From positions 1 through 36,823 of the forward strand of contig CAJUFL010000039.1 in NCBI GenBank assembly GCA_910585605.1: a stretch of DNA of 36,823 nucleotides, given 5' to 3'. The DNA is from an uncultured Lachnospiraceae bacterium (lineage in GTDB: Bacteria > Bacillota > Clostridia > Lachnospirales > Lachnospiraceae). Position numbers and translations under genes: made by a program. This document shows, one piece after another, positions 1 through 7,994 of the stretch. Numbering within the stretch: position 1 is the stretch's first letter; the number at the start of each line of letters is the position of its first letter. Under the pieces are notes generated by a model. The model did no database searches, was not told the DNA's origin, and saw nothing but the letters and a program-made list of their open reading frames with translations.

Positions 1-62
1 GAAATTTGTTAAGTAAGTAGTCTTTAATTGACTACATCATTATTATACAAGGAGGTAAAGGG

Positions 63-380
63 ATGGCTTCTATAACATTAAAAGTAACTCCGGACGAATT
101 GAAGAAGAAATCGGATGAGATTTCAAAGGAGATCAGTGCAATTGAAACAGATTTTGGAAAGATTGAGCAGCTGGTGACCGGTACGAAAAAGTATTGGGAA
201 GGGGAAGCCAGTGACCAGCACATTAAGAGCTTTAATAAGATGAAGGATGATTTAAAAACCATAATCAAACGTCTGAAGGAACATCCTAAGGATTTGCAGG
301 AAATGGCAGGTGTATATGAAGAGACGGAACAGGCTATTAAGCAGATTGCATCGGCATTACCAGTAGATTTGCTAAGTTAA
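63..380 (+). CDS. WXG100 family T7SS protein (copy 1)
   Basis: Small secreted helical-hairpin protein of the ESAT-6/WXG100 family, 105 residues, close to the family norm of about 100. The WEG turn motif is at residues 45-47, flanked by two long charged helices, and there is no signal peptide, as expected for type VII substrates. The C-terminal part has a YEETE segment that fits the YxxxD/E type VII signal. An AGGAGG-type ribosome site precedes the ATG. It is the first of four tandem WXG100 genes; its start (KVTP) and its end (IASALPVD) closely resemble copy 4 but not copies 2 and 3, so copies 1 and 4 are paralogues. Individual partners are unknown; WXG100 proteins usually act as homo- or heterodimers in the secretion complex. 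Confidence 0.9.
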   Translation: MASITLKVTPDELKKKSDEISKEISAIETDFGKIEQLVTGTKKYWEGEASDQHIKSFNKMKDDLKTIIKRLKEHPKDLQEMAGVYEETEQAIKQIASALPVDLLS

Positions 381-392
381 GGGAGGTTAATT

Positions 393-713
393 ATGGCAAG
401 TGAACAGACAATTCAATTTAATTATAATAAAGCACTTCAACAAGCCAACAGCTTGTTGAATATATCTAATGATATTCGCAAGATTGCAACGGATAAATTG
501 GATGACAGTATACAGGCAATTGATAAAAATTGGGATGGGGAAAATTCAAAAAAATTTATAACAAAAAGCAAGAAGCTTAAAGATCAGGTAGAAGATTCAG
601 CAGATGATATCAGGAGGATTTCTGATGCGATCAAGAAGATGGCAAAGGAAATTTATGATGCAGAAATGGAGAGTATCAGGATTGCAAGAATGCGGTCCTA
701 TAAAAAGTCATAA
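393..713 (+). CDS. WXG100 family T7SS protein (copy 2)
   Basis: WXG100-type protein of 106 residues with WDG at residues 47-49 between two amphipathic helices. It starts 12 bases after copy 1 behind a GGGAGG ribosome site, so the two are surely co-transcribed. The C-terminus is basic (MRSYKKS), like that of copy 3 and unlike copies 1 and 4, which suggests a different role or partner. Secretion by a type VIIb system is inferred from the family; the ATPase lies outside the window. Confidence 0.88.
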   Translation: MASEQTIQFNYNKALQQANSLLNISNDIRKIATDKLDDSIQAIDKNWDGENSKKFITKSKKLKDQVEDSADDIRRISDAIKKMAKEIYDAEMESIRIARMRSYKKS

Positions 714-774
714 TGTCTGCAATGCAGATATATTATAGAAACAATTATTCATTTATTTTTAAGGAGGAAACAAT

Positions 775-1083
775 ATGGCAGTTTCAAAAATTCAGTTAAC
801 AGAAAGTGCTCTTAATAAAAAGAAGAGCGAATTGGAACAGTTAAACTCAGATTTAAAAAAGCAGATTAAAGATTTGGATACAACAGAGAAATCTTTAATG
901 GGGATGTGGGTAGGTGATGCGGCAAAGGCTTTTAATACTATTTATGAAAAGGATGGCGCATCTTTTGAAAAGTTTACGAGTTTAGTTACAAAATATGTGG
1001 GTGCATTAGAATCTATTATGAAGCTGTATGAAAAGGGCGAAAGAAAAAATGTACAGACCGCTAAGAAACGTTCATACAAATAA
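775..1083 (+). CDS. WXG100 family T7SS protein (copy 3)
   Basis: WXG100-type protein of 102 residues with WVG at residues 45-47 and Lys/Glu-rich helices on both sides. It ends in a basic KKRSYK tail like copy 2. A 61-base gap with a small TCTGC/GCAGA hairpin (716-728) separates it from copy 2, and an AAGGAGG ribosome site precedes the ATG. Probably part of the same transcript. Function is assigned from the motif, size and tandem context only. Confidence 0.88.
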   Translation: MAVSKIQLTESALNKKKSELEQLNSDLKKQIKDLDTTEKSLMGMWVGDAAKAFNTIYEKDGASFEKFTSLVTKYVGALESIMKLYEKGERKNVQTAKKRSYK

Positions 1084-1114
1084 TAAACTAATTTTAGAAA
1101 GGAAGTAAAAGATT

Positions 1115-1438
1115 ATGGCAGGTATATCGGAATTAAAAGTAACACCAAGTGAGTTAAAAAGTAAAGCCTCAGATTTTAAGTCTAAGGCATCAAAAGTACA
1201 TAGTACGACAGATAAGATGTTAAATTTGATTAAGCAGATTAACGGAGCAACATGGTCAGGTGATGCGTCAGAGGCATATAAGAAGCAGTTCGGAAAACTG
1301 GAAAAAGACATGGATCAGATGTATCGGATGATTACAGAATATTCAACTGACTTAACGGATATTGCGGCAGAATATGAATCTACAGAGAAAGCAAATGAAG
1401 CAATTGCAAGTGCGTTAGCAACGGATGTTATTTCATAA
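1115..1438 (+). CDS. WXG100 family T7SS protein (copy 4)
   Basis: WXG100-type protein of 107 residues with WSG at residues 47-49. The start (LKVTPSEL) and the end (IASALATDVIS) match copy 1 closely, and a YESTE segment near the C-terminus fits the YxxxD/E secretion signal. It is preceded by an AAAGGAAG ribosome site and followed after 20 bases by a strong hairpin, so it probably ends the small-substrate part of the operon. The copy 1/copy 4 pair brackets the copy 2/copy 3 pair, which could mean two kinds of dimer. Confidence 0.9.
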   Translation: MAGISELKVTPSELKSKASDFKSKASKVHSTTDKMLNLIKQINGATWSGDASEAYKKQFGKLEKDMDQMYRMITEYSTDLTDIAAEYESTEKANEAIASALATDVIS

Positions 1439-1458
1439 TATACAGAATAGATAACTGT

Positions 1459-1491
1459 AAATAGTACAGAGGTAATGCCTCTGTACTATTT
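1459..1491 (+). terminator. hairpin between WXG100 block and FHA gene
   Basis: Perfect 14-base-pair inverted repeat (1459-1472 with 1478-1491) with a 5-base loop TAATG. Only a few T residues follow, so it may act as a weak terminator or attenuator, or as a 3' end stabiliser that keeps the WXG100 transcript more abundant than the downstream genes. An ATG at 1475 lies in the loop and is an unlikely start for the next gene. Confidence 0.6.
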
Positions 1492-1513
1492 GTGCATAAG
1501 AATGGAGAACGGT

Positions 1514-2965
1514 ATGTGGACAAATAGAAAATACGTTCAAAATAATATAATAATGTGGTTGCTGATGTTTATATGGATAATTGGTACTAACAATCAGGTA
1601 GCAGCATCTGGCAGTACAGAATCCGGGCTGCCACAAAAGGTTATAGAGGCAGACCCGGGTATTATTAAACTGCTGCTATATGCGGTAGACCAAAACGGGA
1701 ATGAATATTATGTGAAACAGGGAACCGGTATATTGATAGAAATCGGTGATGGTGAAAAAATTGTATTAGCAAATGATAAGTTTGTTCAGACAGATGAGGA
1801 GTTAATAAATAAAATACGACGGCAATATGGTCTTTCTGCGGAAGGGGATTTAAATATAGAAACAGATATTGTGCTACAGGTTGGAACAAGAATACGAACC
1901 GAGACAGGAAGTTCCGGGGAAGATTTCGTAATATTAAATCTGGCAAACAATATTAATAATGTAAAGAGTTTGGGTTTGGGGAATAGTTCCTCGGTTAAAA
2001 AAAATGATAAGATATATATTTCAGGATATAGTGGTAATAGTGATATTTTAGGTCGTACGGAAATAGGGGATTTTGACCTGCAAAAAAATGTGGCACAAGT
2101 AACTTCTGTAACAGAAGATGAAATTGTGACAGATTATCCTTTGGAGGGTATCAGTCCCGGTATACCAGTATTGAATGCGGAAGGATATATTGTGGGTATT
2201 ATCGCAATTAAGGAAACAGAAGTATATATAAAACCAATTGATAAAGTGAAAAAAATATTGGATGTATTAAATATTCGGTATCAGGGTGAGGAAGGAGGCA
2301 ATCATTATAACGAAGTTACGGAAGAGATCAGGATAGAATTGAATCAGCTTCTGCTAGAATGCGAAGATCTTGTAATGAAGGGAACAAAATACACTAAAAA
2401 AAGTGTACAAAGTCTAAAGTCTGCCATTGCAGAAGCGATAAAAGTTACAGTGAATACGGAGGCAACTTATGATGACTATCAGCAAGCAGTAGAGCAGTTG
2501 CTTAAATATAAAGGGAAGCTTCGAAAAAAGGAATATCCGGTTCGCATGCTGCAAATCGGGATGTGTATAGCAATTATTGTTTTTATTTTATTAAGCATCC
2601 GGATTAAATTGCAGATAAAAAGACTGAAGGCAGAAGGGAATATTGGTATAGGAGAGGAAAAAAACCCTGTTATTTATGCAAAGTTAATACGGCTGGATAC
2701 CATGCAGGAAATTCCCATATCCAATGTGATTTTCCGTATCGGGCAGAATCTGGGAGATATCGATTATGCAGTTGCGGATAATACGTCAGTCAGCCGCCAC
2801 CATGCAGATATTATGCGTAAGGGTAATGAGTTTTTTATATTGGATAATAATTCTACAAATCATACATTTGTAAATGAGAAACAGGCGATGCCTGGAGAAT
2901 ATGTTCCCATAAAGGGAGGAGATATTATCAGATTATCAGATGTAAGTTTCCGGTTTGAGGTGTAA
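1514..2965 (+). CDS. Pseudo-protease / FIVAR-like / FHA membrane protein
   Basis: About 483 residues from the chosen start at 1514, which has GGAGAA upstream; ATGs at 1475 (inside a hairpin loop) and 1502 are in frame but poorer. Residues 12-24 form a signal segment. Residues 57-250 look like a trypsin/HtrA-like domain: GTGILI, DFVILNL and a late PVLNAEGYIVGI segment are visible. However, the His position reads LANDKFV and the nucleophile position reads ISPGIPVLN rather than GNSGGP, so it should be inactive. Residues 270-337 resemble a FIVAR helix bundle, 345-361 are a membrane helix, and 390-483 form an FHA domain (RIG, SRHHA, NNSTN-H-TFVN). The topology puts the dead protease outside and the phosphothreonine reader inside. 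FHA proteins occur in T7SSb loci, so a link to the secretion machine is inferred. Confidence 0.8.
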   Translation: MWTNRKYVQNNIIMWLLMFIWIIGTNNQVAASGSTESGLPQKVIEADPGIIKLLLYAVDQNGNEYYVKQGTGILIEIGDGEKIVLANDKFVQTDEELINKIRRQYGLSAEGDLNIETDIVLQVGTRIRTETGSSGEDFVILNLANNINNVKSLGLGNSSSVKKNDKIYISGYSGNSDILGRTEIGDFDLQKNVAQVTSVTEDEIVTDYPLEGISPGIPVLNAEGYIVGIIAIKETEVYIKPIDKVKKILDVLNIRYQGEEGGNHYNEVTEEIRIELNQLLLECEDLVMKGTKYTKKSVQSLKSAIAEAIKVTVNTEATYDDYQQAVEQLLKYKGKLRKKEYPVRMLQIGMCIAIIVFILLSIRIKLQIKRLKAEGNIGIGEEKNPVIYAKLIRLDTMQEIPISNVIFRIGQNLGDIDYAVADNTSVSRHHADIMRKGNEFFILDNNSTNHTFVNEKQAMPGEYVPIKGGDIIRLSDVSFRFEV

Positions 2966-3015
2966 AAATAATAGTATTATAGAAAATTTAGATATTTTAG
3001 TGGAAAGGGGAAAAT

Positions 3016-4017
3016 ATGACAGGATTTAGCATTATATTTAAAGAAATAGAAAGTCAAATAGAAGTACTTGATAATATTGGAATTTCTTTAAATACCTATA
3101 TAAGTGCGGTTGATAATATTTTGCTAAATTTGGCAATTGAAGGCACGGCAAAATACAATGTTGAAAAGCAGTTAAAAATTGTAGAAGAAAATATGAATAA
3201 ATTAATAAGTAATGTAACGTGTGTAAGTAGTGTATTATTAAATGCTATTTATCAGTATAAATTGTCAGAAGGAAAAGTGATAGCTAAAAAAACAGATGGT
3301 TCTGGTAATTATTCATATTCACAGCAAAATGATAGTTTTCATAATACTAAAAATGGTGTAACATATAAAGGTAGTTATGATTTTGCAAATATAGAAACTG
3401 ATTATGGAGCAAAAGCAAAATTTGAGAAAGATAAGAGAGCGTTAGAAGCTTCTGCGAGTATTAAAGCAACTTTATTAAAGGGAGAGGTGTCTGCTTCTGG
3501 AGAATATGGGGAAGTATCTGCACAAGCAGCAGCAGGAGTGGTATCTTCTGGAATAGCGGCTTCAATTTATGCCCAAAAAGATGAGAATGGAAAGTACCGC
3601 GCAGGGGCAGAAGTAAAAGCATCTGCGTCAGCAAAAGGATTAACAGGAAGTGTTAGTGGAAGAGCGGGTACTTCTAAAAATAATGTTCATGCAACTGCCA
3701 GTGGTACTTTAGGTGGTGCAGAAGCAGAGGCTAAAGCAGGGGTAAAAGCGGATGCCACTGGTAAATTTAAAGCGTATGCTAAAGCCGGAGCTGAAGCATA
3801 TGCTGCAAAGGGCGAAGTGAAAGGAGGTATAACGATATTTGGTATAAAAATTGATGCTGCGGTAGAAGGGAAAGCAGGTGCAATTGGAGCAAAAGCAGGA
3901 GGAGAAGTCAGTAATTCAAAGGCTTCTGTTGATGTAGGTGGTTCGTTAGGTCTCGGGGTTGGTGTAAAAATATCAGTAGATTGGTCAGACTTTGAGCTAC
4001 CTAAATTTAAAGATTAA
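3016..4017 (+). CDS. Ala/Gly/Lys-rich probable T7SS effector
   Basis: 333 residues, no signal peptide. Residues 1-90 are predicted helical and resemble the short helical leader of T7SS partner or effector proteins. Residues 125-320 are a degenerate Ala/Gly/Lys/Glu repeat region (KASASAK, AEAEAKAGVKA, AGAEAYAAKGEVKGG) ending in a Gly-rich stretch and DWSDFELPKF. From memory, the block with KGEV-GG-TIFGI (residues 255-285) is common in clostridial polymorphic toxins secreted by type VII systems; no nuclease or other known toxin domain follows it here. It may be a membrane-active effector, a scaffold, or a toxin that has lost its tip. The gene is preceded by AAAGGGG and followed by a possible immunity gene. 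Confidence 0.6.
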   Translation: MTGFSIIFKEIESQIEVLDNIGISLNTYISAVDNILLNLAIEGTAKYNVEKQLKIVEENMNKLISNVTCVSSVLLNAIYQYKLSEGKVIAKKTDGSGNYSYSQQNDSFHNTKNGVTYKGSYDFANIETDYGAKAKFEKDKRALEASASIKATLLKGEVSASGEYGEVSAQAAAGVVSSGIAASIYAQKDENGKYRAGAEVKASASAKGLTGSVSGRAGTSKNNVHATASGTLGGAEAEAKAGVKADATGKFKAYAKAGAEAYAAKGEVKGGITIFGIKIDAAVEGKAGAIGAKAGGEVSNSKASVDVGGSLGLGVGVKISVDWSDFELPKFKD

Positions 4018-4063
4018 TCAATTTTTATTGAATGCCAGAATAGTTATAGGAGGGTAATATAAA

Positions 4064-4519
4064 ATGTCATTTGGGGCAATAATGTGTCTTATTTTTGCTG
4101 GAATTACAGGAATAATAGTTATAAGTTTCACTATATATTTATGTAGCAAAAAGAAATTTGATGCAGTCGTATCTGGTCAGATTATTGATAGTTGCTACAA
4201 TCCAGGAGAATTTAATCATGAAGATACATGGAAGGGAGCAGATCCTCGTTTTGATATAGATGGGGTTAGAGTTTATACGACATCGGCCTATCCTATTTTT
4301 TCATATACAGTAAATGGGAAAGAATATACAAGAGCAGAGTATATATATATCAGCAGATCATCAATAAATAGAAAGAAAAAAAGAGGAGTTAAAGTTTATT
4401 ATAAAGCCAGTCAGCCGGAAATAGCCACTATTTTTAATGGTGGTATTCTTAGGCTTGTTAGGAATATACTATTAATTATTACTGTGGTTTTGCTATGCGT
4501 GGGATTGATTGTCCATTGA
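4064..4519 (+). CDS. DUF3592-like membrane protein, possible immunity
   Basis: 151 residues with a membrane helix at about 5-27, an outside or cytoplasmic beta-rich domain (YPIFSYTVNGKEYT, then a VKVYYKASQPE segment) and a second helix at about 128-148. This pattern fits DUF3592-like proteins. It lies 46 bases after the probable effector behind a GGAGGG ribosome site. A two-helix membrane protein directly after a T7SS effector is a usual arrangement for an immunity protein; that role is inferred from position only. Confidence 0.6.
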   Translation: MSFGAIMCLIFAGITGIIVISFTIYLCSKKKFDAVVSGQIIDSCYNPGEFNHEDTWKGADPRFDIDGVRVYTTSAYPIFSYTVNGKEYTRAEYIYISRSSINRKKKRGVKVYYKASQPEIATIFNGGILRLVRNILLIITVVLLCVGLIVH

Positions 4520-4614
4520 TTTATTTTTATAGTATATATGAAAAGTATTGTTTATGGACAAACAATAATAAATTATGTATCATATTAAATATATACAAGA
4601 ATGGAGGATTATTT

Positions 4615-4899
4615 ATGAAAAAATATTTACCGTTAGGATCAGTAGTTACATTAAAGGAAAGTGAAAGAAAAATGTTGATTATCGGGCGTAGTCAGGTATG
4701 CAACGATGTTTTGTATGATTATTCAGCATGTTTGTTTCCGGAAGGATATCTTGGAAAAGATCAGCTTTATGTTTTCAATAATGAAGATGTTGATATTTTA
4801 TATTATGTTGGTATGCAAAATGAAGAAGAGTTTGCATTTCGTAAGGCATTAATTGAAGCTGAAGAAAAAATGGACTCAAATGATTCCGAAACAGAATGA
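4615..4899 (+). CDS. DUF4176 family protein
   Basis: 94 residues from the ATG at 4615, which has GGAGG eight bases upstream; an earlier in-frame ATG at 4495 overlaps the previous gene and lacks a ribosome site. Recognisable DUF4176 features are the start LPLGSVVTLK, a KMLIIGR strand, YDYSACLFPEGYLG, and FNNEDVDILYYVG. DUF4176 proteins are small cytosolic proteins found again and again in firmicute type VII loci next to LXG/WXG toxins; their role is not settled, with chaperone or adaptor suggested. The short acidic tail is not conserved. Its presence supports reading 1-5333 as a T7SS island. Confidence 0.75.
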   Translation: MKKYLPLGSVVTLKESERKMLIIGRSQVCNDVLYDYSACLFPEGYLGKDQLYVFNNEDVDILYYVGMQNEEEFAFRKALIEAEEKMDSNDSETE

Positions 4900-4910
4900 T
4901 TTAAAAAAGT

Positions 4911-5333
4911 TTGCAAAATGCAATTGAAAATATCAATCAAATAAAAAACAGGACAAAAGAATTGTCAGAGGGTATGACTAATATTATAAATCCATATGAA
5001 GTAGCAGAAAATGCAATATGTGCCATTCCAATCAATGAAAATGGTACGGCATCTGTAAAGGCATCGGCAGGAGCAGAAGCTTATTTGGCAAAAGGAGAGG
5101 TTTCTGGTGGTTTTACAATTTTTGGTATTCAAGTTGACTTAGGTATTGAAGGAGGAATTGGTGTACTATTTATTTTACTCGGTATCATTTTCTTTTTTGT
5201 TGGTAAAGTTGTATGGAAACGCTGTGGTCGGACAGAGGGAAAAAGTATATTTAGTGTAATCGGAATAGTGTTTGTGCCTATTGGAGTAGTTATGCTGGTA
5301 ATAAGTTTGGTACTGTTGGTTATCGGAATATAA
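4911..5333 (+). CDS. Membrane ORF carrying a copied effector block
   Basis: 140 residues if started at TTG 4911; no good ribosome site is visible and the frame is closed by a stop at 4902. The first 45 residues look like the tail of a helical leader. Residues 50-81 are a near copy of effector residues 255-285 (KASAGAEAY, KGEVSGGFTIFGI). Residues 84-101 and 114-139 are strongly hydrophobic membrane segments. It therefore looks like an effector fragment joined to an unrelated membrane tail, either by recombination or as the remnant of a second effector/immunity pair. It may be translated by coupling to the upstream gene or may be a pseudogene. Confidence 0.45.
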   Translation: MQNAIENINQIKNRTKELSEGMTNIINPYEVAENAICAIPINENGTASVKASAGAEAYLAKGEVSGGFTIFGIQVDLGIEGGIGVLFILLGIIFFFVGKVVWKRCGRTEGKSIFSVIGIVFVPIGVVMLVISLVLLVIGI

Positions 5334-5410
5334 AGTCAAAATAAGAGAAACCTGTTTACATCAATTAAAAACTGTACAAACTAGAAGAAAACGTAGTTTG
5401 GAGGTTTTTT

Positions 5411-6283
5411 ATGTATAAGGAGTTGGATAATATAAAACGAATCATCAAAAAGCTGCTGGTCATTATGCTGGGAACTTGTATATATTCCGCAGGCATTGGT
5501 CTTTTTTTAGATCCAAACGAACTGGCTCCCGGTGGTGTTGTAGGTCTTTCTGTAATAGCCAGTCATTCTATAGGCGGGGATACCGGAACATGGTATTTTT
5601 TTCTAAATATACCGATTATTCTGTTTGGCTGGTGGAAGTTCGGTGGTAAATTTATCATAGTAAGTTTCTGTGCAATTTCATTTAATTCCATTTTTACAAA
5701 TATATTTGGGCTGTTTCCCGCAGTTACGGACAATCTTTTGCTGGCATGTATTGCGGGAAGCCTTCTGGTGGGAACCGGTATTGGACTGGTACTGCGGGTT
5801 GGGGCAACTACAGGGGGGATGGATATTATTATCAAGAGTTTAAGAAGAAAATATCCGTCAATTAAGACCAGTACGTTTTTTATGACAATAGATATTATCA
5901 TTGTTGCGATATCAGGATTCGTGTTTAAGGATTTTAATATAGCTATGTATGCCTTTATTTCAGTGGTCTTAAACGGACAGGTTCTGGATTATGTGTTGTA
6001 TGGAAAAGATGAAGCACGAATGGTATATGTTGTGTCAGATAAAATAGATGAGCTGCTAAACAGAATTCTGGAAGAATTAGAAATTGGCGCAACCGTATTA
6101 ACGGGGCACGGGGCATACAGCAGACATGAAAAAAATATCATTATGTGTGTGATTAAGAAACGAGGAATGCCAAAGCTGGAAGAGATTGTAAAACAGGAGG
6201 ATAAACGGGCATTTATGATCATTACCAGTGCAAATGAAATATATGGCGAGGGCTATAAAAATATAATGAAAGAAAAATTGTAA
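5411..6283 (+). CDS. YitT family membrane protein
   Basis: 290 residues behind a GGAGG ribosome site. Several hydrophobic helices occupy residues 15-190, with the family's Gly-rich segments (ELAPGGVVGLSVI, GATTGGMDII). A soluble C-terminal DUF2179 domain (about 205-285) has the usual ATVLTGHGAYS and VIKKRGMPKLEEIV signatures. YitT proteins are widespread in Firmicutes; the transported substrate is not established. The gene stands alone, 77 bases after the T7SS-type block, and marks the return to ordinary chromosome. Confidence 0.85.
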   Translation: MYKELDNIKRIIKKLLVIMLGTCIYSAGIGLFLDPNELAPGGVVGLSVIASHSIGGDTGTWYFFLNIPIILFGWWKFGGKFIIVSFCAISFNSIFTNIFGLFPAVTDNLLLACIAGSLLVGTGIGLVLRVGATTGGMDIIIKSLRRKYPSIKTSTFFMTIDIIIVAISGFVFKDFNIAMYAFISVVLNGQVLDYVLYGKDEARMVYVVSDKIDELLNRILEELEIGATVLTGHGAYSRHEKNIIMCVIKKRGMPKLEEIVKQEDKRAFMIITSANEIYGEGYKNIMKEKL

Positions 6284-6315
6284 TTAAGGTAATATAGAAG
6301 AAACGTCGATAAATT

Positions 6316-6344
6316 TTGCAATTTTAGGTTATCTTTGATATAAT
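6316..6344 (+). promoter_or_regulatory. SigA-type promoter for the speA-like/tmk/holB operon
   Basis: TTGCAA, 17-base spacer, TATAAT. Transcription would start near 6351, about 30 bases before the decarboxylase gene. No further strong promoter or terminator is seen until the end of rsmI, so this probably drives all seven genes. Confidence 0.65.
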
Positions 6345-6379
6345 AAAAATAATTTCATTCTATAGGGGAAATATTTGCT

Positions 6380-7918
6380 ATGGAACAGTCAATACTGAAC
6401 GGATTAATTGCATATAATACGGAGGGCTGTTATCCTTGGCATATGCCGGGGCATAAAAAAAGATTGTATACCGTGTTTCCGGATCTGGTGGAAAATCCAT
6501 TTTTAATCGATGCAACTGAGGTTGGGAATTTGGATGAATTTCATCACCCTGAAGGAATTATCAAAAAAGCTTTTGAAAGAGCCGCACAGATTTATGGCTC
6601 ACACAAAAGCTATTATCTGGTGAACGGTTCAACCAGCGGAATATTAGCTGCAATTTCAGCAGTCTGCAATCCGGGAGACAGTCTGATACTGGCAAGAAAC
6701 TGTCACAAATCCGTGTACAATGCGGTTCGTCTGTTAAAACTAAAGCCGATTTATGTTATGCCGGAATGGAATGACACATATGACATGTTCGCCGGGGTTT
6801 CCCCAGATGCTGTAAAACGCGTGTTAAAAGAACATTCGGAAGCGAAAGCGGTCATATTGGTATCACCAACCTATGAAGGTATTGTGAGCGATGTGGAAAA
6901 AATAGCAAAGCTGGCTCATAAATCAGGGATTCCTCTGATTGTAGATGCCGCCCACGGTGCACATTTTGAATATATGGCAAATGCCAATGAAACCATTTCT
7001 ACAACGAATTACAAAAAGATTCCTGCTCCTGCGATTCGGTTAGGAGCGGATATCGTGATAGAAAGTCTCCATAAAACGTTACCGGCCATGACGCAATGTG
7101 CCATTTTACATGAGAATAGCAGTATGATATCAAGGGAACGGTTAGAGGAATTTTTATCAGTTTATCAGAGCACATCTCCATCTTATGTTTTTATGGCGAC
7201 AATGGAAACCTGTATTGAGAAGATGGATTATGAAAGAGACGGATTATTCATTATTTACAAAGAATTGTTAGGCGAATATCGGAAGCGTTTTGGACGGCTT
7301 GCCCATATCCACCTTGTGGATGAGACGGATTTTAAGAAACAGGGTGTAGCCGGATATGATGACGGGAAACTGGTGTTTTCCGTGAAGAATTGTGGATTGC
7401 AGGAAGAAGACAGGATTGTGTCGATGAATGGAGTTATGCTTGCAGATATACTGGCTAGAGAGTACGGGCAGGTGATGGAAATGGCGGGAGGAAGCTATGT
7501 GACAGCCATGACCTCTGTCGCAGACTCGAAGGAAGCATTTGAAGCACTTTATCAGGCTATGGAAACAATTGATAATCAGTTAACAAATATAGAGGATACA
7601 ACCGATACTATATTATATAAGATACTGCCCGAAAAAAGAATGGATATTGCAGCAGCAAAAGAGAGCAAGCAGATTCCGATTTTTTTATCTAAGGCAGCGG
7701 GAAGGATCAGCGGTGAATATATATATATCTATCCGCCGGGTATTCCGATTGTTACGCCCGGAGAGGTGTTTTCTAAGGAGTTCTTAGACGATATACAAAA
7801 ATCATTGGAGCACGGTTTGAATGTAAAAGGCGTGGCTGCTGATGAGAATGGGGATTATAAGGTGGCGGTTATTAAGGAGAACAAATGGCTGCCCCGGAGA
7901 AAAAAACGCAATAGATAG
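6380..7918 (+). CDS. PLP-dependent Orn/Lys/Arg decarboxylase family protein
   Basis: 512 residues, the length of the short YaaO/SpeA-type decarboxylases. Fold-type I PLP features are clear: HMPGHKK at 21-27, NGSTSG (82-87, phosphate loop), DAAHGAHF (D189, pyridine nitrogen), and ESLHKTLPA with the probable Schiff-base lysine K232. A C-terminal decarboxylase domain begins near 415 and carries YPPGIP. The substrate (arginine, lysine or ornithine) cannot be told from sequence. It heads an operon with tmk exactly as yaaO does in B. subtilis. A GGGGAAA ribosome site precedes the ATG. Confidence 0.85.
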   Translation: MEQSILNGLIAYNTEGCYPWHMPGHKKRLYTVFPDLVENPFLIDATEVGNLDEFHHPEGIIKKAFERAAQIYGSHKSYYLVNGSTSGILAAISAVCNPGDSLILARNCHKSVYNAVRLLKLKPIYVMPEWNDTYDMFAGVSPDAVKRVLKEHSEAKAVILVSPTYEGIVSDVEKIAKLAHKSGIPLIVDAAHGAHFEYMANANETISTTNYKKIPAPAIRLGADIVIESLHKTLPAMTQCAILHENSSMISRERLEEFLSVYQSTSPSYVFMATMETCIEKMDYERDGLFIIYKELLGEYRKRFGRLAHIHLVDETDFKKQGVAGYDDGKLVFSVKNCGLQEEDRIVSMNGVMLADILAREYGQVMEMAGGSYVTAMTSVADSKEAFEALYQAMETIDNQLTNIEDTTDTILYKILPEKRMDIAAAKESKQIPIFLSKAAGRISGEYIYIYPPGIPIVTPGEVFSKEFLDDIQKSLEHGLNVKGVAADENGDYKVAVIKENKWLPRRKKRNR

Positions 7919-7994
7919 ATTTGTTGGCTGGAAAAAGACCAATCCGGTTAAAGCAAGGTACGGGATTTAATAAGGAAGATAAGAGGATATATTT

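Noticed and set aside
5348..5407. AAACCT pairing with AGGTTT over the YitT ribosome site, possible leader switch
   Set aside because: Only six pairs at about 50 bases distance, no alternative structure; likely chance.
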